Below are positions 15,217 through 20,993 of a stretch of 20,993 bases of DNA, piece after piece. Each line of letters starts with the position of its first letter. Within the stretch, counting starts at the first letter, position 1. A model generated the notes under the pieces. It was given only the letters and a program-made list of their open reading frames with translations. It made no database searches and had not been told where the DNA came from. Both the position numbers and the translations under genes were made by a program. This DNA comes from JANQUM01 sp047630355 (GTDB taxonomy: Bacteria > Bacteroidota > Bacteroidia > Cytophagales > Spirosomataceae): NCBI GenBank assembly GCA_047630355.1, contig JBLHXN010000062.1, positions 1 to 20,993 of the forward strand, read 5' to 3'.

Positions 15217-16433
15217 TCTTTGTATTTGAGAGCGTTTACGGTATTTATTTTTGTGATAAACAGCGTAGGGATCAGCAGTGTTAGCCCAACGATGATTACC
15301 ACAATCACATTAACAAATGCGATACTTTTGAAGTCGATTAAAACCGGAACGTAATCAATATAGTAACTTTCAGGGTCAAGCGGAACGAGTTTGTAATACT
15401 TTTGAATACTTACGATTGCCATTCCGATTACATTTCCCAGAATAAGTCCTTTAATAATTATAAGAAATCCGTTGGTCATAAAAACCTGACGGATTTTTTT
15501 ATTAGGCATTCCCAAAGCTTTCAATAAACCAATCATCGGGATACGTTCCATAATCATGATGAGAAGTACCGATATCATGTTAAATGCCGCCACAACCATA
15601 ATCAGGAATATAACGAGGAGTATATTGCGATCGAGTAACTGAAACCATTCAAAGAATTGCGGTACAATTGAAGTGATGGGTTTAGTGATTAGGTCTTGCG
15701 GTAACTTATCATCAAGCTCTGCCTTTGTTGGTTCAACTTCGTCGATTGAGTTTAGAAAAACTTCGTAGTGTCCTACTTGGTTGATGTTCCAATTGTTGAG
15801 CTTTTGAATTAACTTAAGATCAGCGAAGATTAAATTTTTGTCAAAGTCGATAAGACCCGTATCGTAAATTCCGACAATTTTCATTTTTCTCGCCCGTGGT
15901 GGATTCTGTACAAAATATATCAGTGCGTCATCGTTTAATTTAAGCCGAAGTTTTCTTGAAACGTATCGGCTGACCAAAATTTCTTTTGTGTCCGTGGAAT
16001 CGTTCAAATTCAACCATCTGCCTTCAACCAAATTTCCAATAAAGAGCAAACTATCAAACTTCAAGTCGATGCCCTTCATGATAATGCCGCTAATTTCTTC
16101 TTCAGATTTCAGAATAGCCGCCTTATTAATTACCGTATGATAACCTTTAACTTCAGGTATTTTTGAAAATATTGAATCAATTTCTGAATTTCTGACCAAA
16201 GGGGTTTCATCGTATGATCTATTCAACGTAATTTTGCCGACCTGAATGTGAGAAGTTAAGCCAACAAGTTTATCTTTGATGCTTAATTTAAAACCGTACA
16301 GAACCGAAAAGGCTATAATCATCGTGGCTACGCCGATAGCAATACTGGCTACACCAACTTTGACGACCGTTGACGAAAAGGAAGAAGATTCGGTTTTGCG
16401 AATCTTCGAAGCCAAAAAATAGATTAAATTCAT
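15213..16433 (-). CDS. ABC transporter permease, FtsX/LolC-LolE type
   Basis: The 406-residue inner-membrane protein has the MacB/LolC layout. One N-terminal transmembrane helix (about 22-48, KVGVASIAIGVATMIIAFSVLYGF) precedes a large periplasmic domain (about 50-270), and three helices (about 275-400) carry the FtsX domain. MIMERIPMIGLLKALGMPNKKI between helices 2 and 3 is the typical coupling segment that contacts the ATPase. LolC/LolE-type permeases extract lipoproteins from the inner membrane for delivery to the outer membrane; other members export peptides or lipids. The ATP-binding partner is not adjacent, so it must be encoded elsewhere. The start at 16433 suits the family's short MNLxYFIA-like N terminus. 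The ATG overlaps the start codon of the divergent namZ gene. Confidence 0.87.
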   Translation of the reverse strand: MNLIYFLASKIRKTESSSFSSTVVKVGVASIAIGVATMIIAFSVLYGFKLSIKDKLVGLTSHIQVGKITLNRSYDETPLVRNSEIDSIFSKIPEVKGYHTVINKAAILKSEEEISGIIMKGIDLKFDSLLFIGNLVEGRWLNLNDSTDTKEILVSRYVSRKLRLKLNDDALIYFVQNPPRARKMKIVGIYDTGLIDFDKNLIFADLKLIQKLNNWNINQVGHYEVFLNSIDEVEPTKAELDDKLPQDLITKPITSIVPQFFEWFQLLDRNILLVIFLIMVVAAFNMISVLLIMIMERIPMIGLLKALGMPNKKIRQVFMTNGFLIIIKGLILGNVIGMAIVSIQKYYKLVPLDPESYYIDYVPVLIDFKSIAFVNVIVVIIVGLTLLIPTLFITKINTVNALKYKD

Positions 16434-17619
16434 GAATACGATTCAAGATATTAAGTATTGGTCAATCATTTTCTTGTTTGCTCTGCAAAGTTGTAACCTT
16501 GACGCTCAACAGCTCAAAAGTAGTGAACTTATTGTTGGAGCGGAAAGGTTAGACGAATATTTGCCGCTTATTAAAGGTAAAAGAGTTGCTTTGGTTGTCA
16601 ATCAAAGTTCACTCGTAAATGACAAGCACTTAGTAGATGTACTACTTAAAGCAGGAGTAGATGTGAAAAAAGTATTTGCACCCGAACACGGTTTTAGGGG
16701 CGAAGCAAGTGCAGGTGAAAAAATTAACGATCAGGTAGATCAAAAAACTGGATTGCCAATTACCTCCTTATACGGAAAGAACAAGAAACCATCTGTTAGT
16801 CAATTAGCTGATGTGGATGTCGTGATTTTTGATATTCAGGATGTCGGTGTCCGTTTCTACACGTATATCAGCACTATGTATTACAGTATGCAGGCGTGTG
16901 CCGAAAATAACAAGCAAATAATCATTCTTGACCGACCAAACCCGAACGGTCATTACGTAGCGGGTCCGGTGCTCGAAGAAAAATATACTTCTTTCGTGGG
17001 TATTATTCCAATACCGGTTGTACACGGTTGTACTGTTGGTGAATTGGCAAAAATGATTAACGGAGAAAATTGGCTGAAAGATAACCTGAAAGCTGATTTG
17101 CAAGTTATTTCGTGCGAAAACTATACGCACCAAACTATTTACGATTTGCCGATAAAGCCTTCTCCGAACCTCCCAAACCGACAATCAATTTTGCTTTATC
17201 CGAGTATTTGTTTCTTTGAACCGACCAACATGAGCGTTGGGCGGGGAACAGACACGCAGTTTCAGGTTATCGGAACTCCACAAAAGAACATGGGCGATTA
17301 CGTTTTTACTCCCGAAGATAAACCCGGAGCCGTTAATCCGCCACTGGAAGGTAAAACTTGTTACGGGTTGGATTTACGAACGGTAGATGCTTACAACCAG
17401 GAATTGACGCTAAGCTACTTGGTGGATTTTTACGGAAAGTTCGATAAGTCAAAGGCATTTTTTACAAACGAAAAGTTCTTTAATCTCCTGATGGGAAATG
17501 ACTGGGTACTTGCCAAAATTAAAGCGGGAAAATCAGCTGACGAGATTGAATCTATGTGGCAGTCAGGGTTAGAAGATTACAAAGAATTAAGAAAAGGCTA
17601 TCTACTTTACTCATTATAA
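16432..17619 (+). CDS. namZ: Exo-beta-N-acetylmuramidase NamZ (DUF1343)
   Basis: NamZ-type enzymes (DUF1343, CAZy GH171) remove MurNAc from the non-reducing end of peptidoglycan fragments, feeding cell-wall recycling. Characterised members come from Bacillus subtilis and the Bacteroidota species Tannerella forsythia. Conserved blocks here are VFAPEHGFRGEASAGE (81-96, with Glu85 and His86), VIFDIQDVGVRFYTYISTM (131-149), DRPNPNG (167-173) and VVHGCTVGELA (196-206). The N terminus is a signal sequence. LQSC (18-21) could be a lipobox with lipidated Cys21, but cleavage after DA-QQ (25/26) by signal peptidase I is also possible. The 395-residue length is normal. The ATG at 16432 overlaps the start codon of the divergent permease; an in-frame stop at 16420-16422 rules out an earlier start. 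Its stop overlaps the next ATG by one base (TAATG). Confidence 0.9.
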   Translation: MNTIQDIKYWSIIFLFALQSCNLDAQQLKSSELIVGAERLDEYLPLIKGKRVALVVNQSSLVNDKHLVDVLLKAGVDVKKVFAPEHGFRGEASAGEKINDQVDQKTGLPITSLYGKNKKPSVSQLADVDVVIFDIQDVGVRFYTYISTMYYSMQACAENNKQIIILDRPNPNGHYVAGPVLEEKYTSFVGIIPIPVVHGCTVGELAKMINGENWLKDNLKADLQVISCENYTHQTIYDLPIKPSPNLPNRQSILLYPSICFFEPTNMSVGRGTDTQFQVIGTPQKNMGDYVFTPEDKPGAVNPPLEGKTCYGLDLRTVDAYNQELTLSYLVDFYGKFDKSKAFFTNEKFFNLLMGNDWVLAKIKAGKSADEIESMWQSGLEDYKELRKGYLLYSL

Positions 17620-18578
17620 TGGTCGTAAAAATTATTGGCAAATGTACTTTACTGCTTGCAATCGTTTTTCTAATCGTAGAAGCAACTATTTTTTTTAGTC
17701 CTTTCAAAGAAAAAGATTTAGAAACAGATTTCGCAGCGGCAATTATCGATAAGCAGCAAATTCTCAATGCTACACCTTCTCCTAAAATTGTTTTGATTGG
17801 TGGTTCGAGTGTTGCTTACGGCATCGATAGTCAACTAATGCAAGATTCACTCGGTATCCCGGTTATCAATATGTCGTTTCAGTACTTTCTGGGAAGTGAT
17901 TTTTTATTCCAACAACTACTTGGGTCACTCAATAAAGGTGATAAAATTATCTCGAGCTTTGAGTACATCGTCACCAAGCAAGGGGATAAAAAAGAACAGC
18001 TAAAAGCTGCAAGTTACTTCCCGAAAGCATATGATTGGATTATTTTTGAAACACCAGATGAGTACATTAGTGCGTGGCTGAGAACACGTATTGGTTTTTT
18101 CCGAAATATAATTCTTCGGTTGTACGACCAAACACCTTTCAATCCGATTGTTGAAGATAAAACTAATACTTTTTTTCGCGGAGCAATTAACAAAAATGGC
18201 GATTTAGTAAGTCATTTAAATAATAATCCGGTCGCTTTTGCGGATTGTAATACTAAAAAGGACTCTGTTTATTATCCGGTAATTTCAAATATAAACTACT
18301 ACACAAATACTCTAAAAAAGAATGATATAGATGTTTACTTTACCTTCCCGCCGTACGAAGAAAATTCTTTCCGTAACGATAAGCGACTGGTAGATAGTCT
18401 TGTGGTAGAGTTTAATAAATATCCGAACATCAATCTTCTCGATTCTCCTTATGATAACATTTATCCTAATTCTTTTTTCCAGGATATGTGCTATCACTTG
18501 AACGCAAAAGGCAGAAAGGAAAGAACCCTGAAATTAATCAAAGACCTTAAAAATACGTTAGCGGCGAATGCTCTTTAA
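17619..18578 (+). CDS. Membrane-anchored SGNH-type acyltransferase/esterase partner of the MBOAT protein
   Basis: I place the start at the ATG at 17619, which shares one base with the namZ stop and gives 319 residues. A longer GTG-initiated frame from 17556 would run deep into namZ and lacks support. Residues 5-26 form a single membrane anchor; the rest should face the periplasm. IGGSSVAYGID (60-70) matches the GDS block with candidate nucleophile Ser63. QDMCYHLNAKGR (288-299) supplies Asp289 and His293. The overall plan (anchor, SGNH fold, neighbouring MBOAT gene) resembles the DltD, AlgJ/AlgX and PatB partners of MBOAT acyltransferases. These transfer the acyl group delivered across the membrane to a polymer. 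The gene overlaps the MBOAT gene by 11 bases. The acceptor cannot be read from the sequence; the namZ neighbour points to peptidoglycan, an exopolysaccharide being the alternative. Confidence 0.78.
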   Translation: MVVKIIGKCTLLLAIVFLIVEATIFFSPFKEKDLETDFAAAIIDKQQILNATPSPKIVLIGGSSVAYGIDSQLMQDSLGIPVINMSFQYFLGSDFLFQQLLGSLNKGDKIISSFEYIVTKQGDKKEQLKAASYFPKAYDWIIFETPDEYISAWLRTRIGFFRNIILRLYDQTPFNPIVEDKTNTFFRGAINKNGDLVSHLNNNPVAFADCNTKKDSVYYPVISNINYYTNTLKKNDIDVYFTFPPYEENSFRNDKRLVDSLVVEFNKYPNINLLDSPYDNIYPNSFFQDMCYHLNAKGRKERTLKLIKDLKNTLAANAL

Positions 18579-20049
18579 TTCGATTCATTTTGCTATTTTC
18601 TTTCCAATCGTAACGATTGGGTTTTTTATTCTCTCGCATAAAAATCGATGGTGGTGGCTGCTTGCAGCTAGTTGCTACTTCTACATGGCTTTCAAGCCGG
18701 TTTATATTCTCATTTTAGCGTTTACAATAGTTATAGATTATTATGCTGCGATTTTTATTGAAAACTCTTCCGGAAGTAATCGAAAGAAATGGCTGATTGC
18801 GAGTCTGATTGCCAATATCGGTGTACTTGCAATTTTCAAGTATTATAATTTTTTGTTTCATATTTTCCCTGGGAATATCCTTGACTTTGATTCAAAAGCT
18901 TTCGGAATACCATTTCTTGAAATTGCGTTACCAATTGGGCTTTCGTTTCACACATTTCAGGCGATGAGCTACACAATTGAAGTGTACCAGGGTAATCAGA
19001 AAGCCGAACGAAAATTTGGGTTTTACGCTCTGTACGTGATGTTTTATCCGCAGCTTGTAGCCGGACCAATTGAACGCCCGCAGAATATTATTCCTCAGTT
19101 TTACGAAGTTAAAAAGTTTGATTATCAACGTATTAAGTCTGGTTTACAACTCATGGCTTGGGGACTTTTTAAAAAGGTTGTAATTGCGGATAGGTTAGCG
19201 AATTTTGTGTACGAAGTTTATCGTCAACCCGACAATTTTGAGAGTATTTCAGTTTGGGTTGCCACGTTTTTCTTCAGCTTTCAAATTTACTGCGACTTTT
19301 CGGGTTACTCTGACATTGCCATTGGAGCCGCAATGGTCATGGGGTTCACGCTCATGAAGAACTTTCATAATCCCTACTTCGCAACGTCAATTGGGAAGTT
19401 CTGGAACCGCTGGCATATTTCATTATCAACGTGGTTTAGAGACTATCTCTACATACCGATGGGTGGAAACCGAGTTTCTCAACCCCGCGTTTACTTTAAC
19501 TTATTCTTTGTTTTTTTAGTGAGTGGCATCTGGCACGGAGCTAATACCAACTACATAATCTGGGGAGCGTTGCATGGCTTCTATCTCATATTTGGGTTAA
19601 TGACATTAAATCTCCGAAACGGTATTATTAAGTCGGTTGGAATTAATAACAACTCCTACTTTATGAGATTTGTGAACGCTGTCTTCACTTTTCTTCTTGT
19701 GATGATCGCGTGGATTGCGTTTCGGGCGGACTACGAATTGCCCTACTTTTCAAAAGCACTTTGGAGCAAAGTTATTGCTCTGCCCCAGATTTTTGATAAG
19801 ACGATAGATTTAGCCTACATCGAACAATTCGTCTTCATGGATTTGGGATTAACCGAATTTATTTATGCTCTTCTTTTAATTTTATTACTGTTATTTGTGA
19901 ATTATTTACAAGAGAATAATAGCGTTCGGTCAATGGTGAATAAACAATCAATGTTTGTTCGTTGGTCGTTCTATACGGTCTCACTCTTGGTCTTTATATA
20001 CTTAGGGGTTTTCGAATCTGATGCTCAATTTATTTACTTCCAATTTTAA
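18568..20049 (+). CDS. MBOAT-family membrane O-acyltransferase (AlgI/DltB/PatA-like)
   Basis: The 493-residue polytopic protein carries the hallmarks of bacterial MBOAT proteins. These are LFNSIHFAIFFPIV at the N terminus, ALPIGLSFHTFQAMSYTIEVY (120-140), YPQLVAGPIERP (160-171), FWNRWHISLSTWFRDYLYIP (278-297, with His283) and SGIWHGA (319-325, with the presumed catalytic His323). Members move an acyl group, usually acetyl, from a cytoplasmic donor across the inner membrane for O-acylation of alginate, peptidoglycan or teichoic acid. The length and motifs are closest to the AlgI/PatA branch. The start lies inside the end of the SGNH gene (11-base overlap), so the pair is almost certainly produced together and works as a transporter and transferase couple. 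guaA starts 2 bases after its stop. Confidence 0.93.
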   Translation: MLFNSIHFAIFFPIVTIGFFILSHKNRWWWLLAASCYFYMAFKPVYILILAFTIVIDYYAAIFIENSSGSNRKKWLIASLIANIGVLAIFKYYNFLFHIFPGNILDFDSKAFGIPFLEIALPIGLSFHTFQAMSYTIEVYQGNQKAERKFGFYALYVMFYPQLVAGPIERPQNIIPQFYEVKKFDYQRIKSGLQLMAWGLFKKVVIADRLANFVYEVYRQPDNFESISVWVATFFFSFQIYCDFSGYSDIAIGAAMVMGFTLMKNFHNPYFATSIGKFWNRWHISLSTWFRDYLYIPMGGNRVSQPRVYFNLFFVFLVSGIWHGANTNYIIWGALHGFYLIFGLMTLNLRNGIIKSVGINNNSYFMRFVNAVFTFLLVMIAWIAFRADYELPYFSKALWSKVIALPQIFDKTIDLAYIEQFVFMDLGLTEFIYALLLILLLLFVNYLQENNSVRSMVNKQSMFVRWSFYTVSLLVFIYLGVFESDAQFIYFQF

Positions 20050-20051
20050 TT

Positions 20052-20993
20052 ATGTCACAAGAATTAGTCTTAATCATTGATTTCGGTTCTCAGTACACGC
20101 AACTAATAGCTCGGCGAGTGCGGGAGTTAAATATTTACTGCGAAATTCATCCGTTCTACGCAATTCCTGAAATCAACGATCAGGTAAAAGCAGTGATTTT
20201 ATCTGGTAGTCCGTGCTCAGTACTCGATGCCGAATCACCCAAAATTGACTTTGACTCTTTCAAAGGGAAGCTGCCAGTTTTAGGCGTTTGCTACGGTGCC
20301 CAATTACTTGCGAACGAGTTCGGTGGGAAAGTTGCCGCATCATCCACCAGAGAATACGGGAGGACAAACCTTTCTTCGATTACCTCAGCGTCCGATCTTT
20401 TCGATGGTTTAGAAGTTTCCTCACAAGTCTGGATGTCGCACGGCGACACAATCGTAGAACTTCCCGCAAATGCCGAATTGTTAGCTTCAACGAGCTCAGT
20501 AAAAGTTGCAGCGTATAAAATTAAGAATGAGGAAACGTATGGAATACAATTTCATCCGGAAGTAACGCACAGTACAGATGGTAAAAAGGTGCTGAATAAC
20601 TTTTTAGTGAATATAGCCAGATGTGTGCAGGATTGGACCGCAGAATCTTTTGTCGAAACTTCGGTTGCTGAATTGAAGGAAACGCTGGGGAACGATAAAG
20701 TAGTAATGGGGCTTTCGGGTGGAGTTGATTCTACCGTTGCTGCCACACTGATTCATCAGGCAATTGGAAAAAAACTATATTGTATATTCGTTGACAATGG
20801 TCTTCTCCGAAAAAACGAATTTGAGGAGGTTTTAGATTCTTACAAAGGAATGGGGCTCAACGTAAAAGGAGTGAATTCGAGCCAGAGATTCTATGACGCT
20901 CTCAAAGGCTTAAAAGATCCGGAGTTAAAAAGAAAAGCGATTGGTAAAACATTTATCGATGTATTTGACGAAGAAGCAAAATTGATAAAAGAT
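20052..20993 (+). CDS. guaA: GMP synthase (glutamine-hydrolysing), 3' partial
   Basis: The frame is open from the ATG at 20052 to the window end, exactly 314 codons of a protein normally near 510-525 residues, so the 3' part lies outside. GuaA converts XMP to GMP using glutamine and ATP, the last step of de novo GMP synthesis. The class I glutamine amidotransferase domain is complete: LGVCYGAQ with nucleophile Cys80 and GIQFHPEVTH with His168 and Glu170. The ATP pyrophosphatase domain begins with the PP-loop LSGGVDST (221-228), followed by VDNGLLRKNE. The start follows the MBOAT stop by 2 bases, with no room for a promoter or terminator. Either it is transcribed from the namZ-SGNH-MBOAT operon, or a promoter lies inside the MBOAT gene. 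Confidence 0.97.
   Translation, partial: MSQELVLIIDFGSQYTQLIARRVRELNIYCEIHPFYAIPEINDQVKAVILSGSPCSVLDAESPKIDFDSFKGKLPVLGVCYGAQLLANEFGGKVAASSTREYGRTNLSSITSASDLFDGLEVSSQVWMSHGDTIVELPANAELLASTSSVKVAAYKIKNEETYGIQFHPEVTHSTDGKKVLNNFLVNIARCVQDWTAESFVETSVAELKETLGNDKVVMGLSGGVDSTVAATLIHQAIGKKLYCIFVDNGLLRKNEFEEVLDSYKGMGLNVKGVNSSQRFYDALKGLKDPELKRKAIGKTFIDVFDEEAKLIKD

Noticed and set aside
17556..17618. GTG-initiated extension of the second SGNH protein
   Set aside because: It would overlap 64 bases of namZ and add a basic stretch ahead of the membrane anchor; the ATG at 17619 with a TAATG junction is far more likely.
20288..20518. Plus-strand open frame of 76 codons in the guaA region
   Set aside because: It is a shifted reading of guaA, whose glutamine amidotransferase motifs run unbroken through the same bases in another frame.
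1..20993. CRISPR arrays, tRNA or rRNA genes, insertion sequences, phage or defence genes
   Set aside because: No gap exceeds 108 bases, and none holds regularly spaced direct repeats, a tRNA cloverleaf, or terminal inverted repeats. All large frames belong to recognisable chromosomal families.

Overview
The window looks like ordinary chromosome from a member of the Bacteroidota, most likely the Cytophagales side of the phylum. The evidence is a subtilase with a type IX secretion (T9SS) sorting domain, a DUF2911 protein, a lipoprotein carrying a Capnocytophaga-style surface-export signal, TAnnTTTG-type -7 promoter boxes, AT-rich translation starts without Shine-Dalgarno sequences, and a moderate-to-low GC content. 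Coding density is very high: the largest gene-free gap is 108 bases. I see no tRNA, rRNA, CRISPR array, insertion sequence or phage gene.

Layout. 1-2057 (+): 3' part of an OmpA-type outer-membrane protein with six tandem beta-sandwich-like repeats. 2054-4253 (-): sua5 (t6A37 synthesis), preceded by and overlapping a truA pseudouridine synthase fused to a GNAT acetyltransferase. 4346-6967 (+): nucleoside/H+ symporter-type MFS transporter, then fumC with a clear intrinsic terminator. 7055-9326 (+): membrane-anchored SGNH-type protein, then a predicted surface-exposed YncE-like beta-propeller lipoprotein. 9327-12888 (-): mnmA, T9SS-secreted S8 protease and DUF2911/TPR-like protein, tightly packed. 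12994-15216 (+): TrpF-like protein lacking the catalytic residues, then a PspC and LiaF-like envelope-stress pair. 15213-16433 (-): LolC/LolE-type permease. 16432-20993 (+): namZ (exo-N-acetylmuramidase), membrane-anchored SGNH protein, MBOAT O-acyltransferase and guaA (cut by the window end), linked by overlaps of 1 and 11 bases and a 2-base gap.

Two themes stand out. First, three enzymes modify the tRNA anticodon arm: MnmA (s2U34), Sua5 (t6A37) and TruA (pseudouridine 38-40). The truA gene carries an unexpected C-terminal acetyltransferase and overlaps sua5. Second, much of the rest concerns the cell envelope, and the best candidate for a little-described system is namZ-SGNH-MBOAT. It looks like a peptidoglycan or glycan O-acylation module coupled to a MurNAc-releasing hydrolase.

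The gene packing is extreme. All three convergent gene pairs overlap or abut at their stop codons, and one divergent pair (permease/namZ) shares a CATG so that the two start codons overlap. All functional statements are homology-style readings by eye; no database search was possible.
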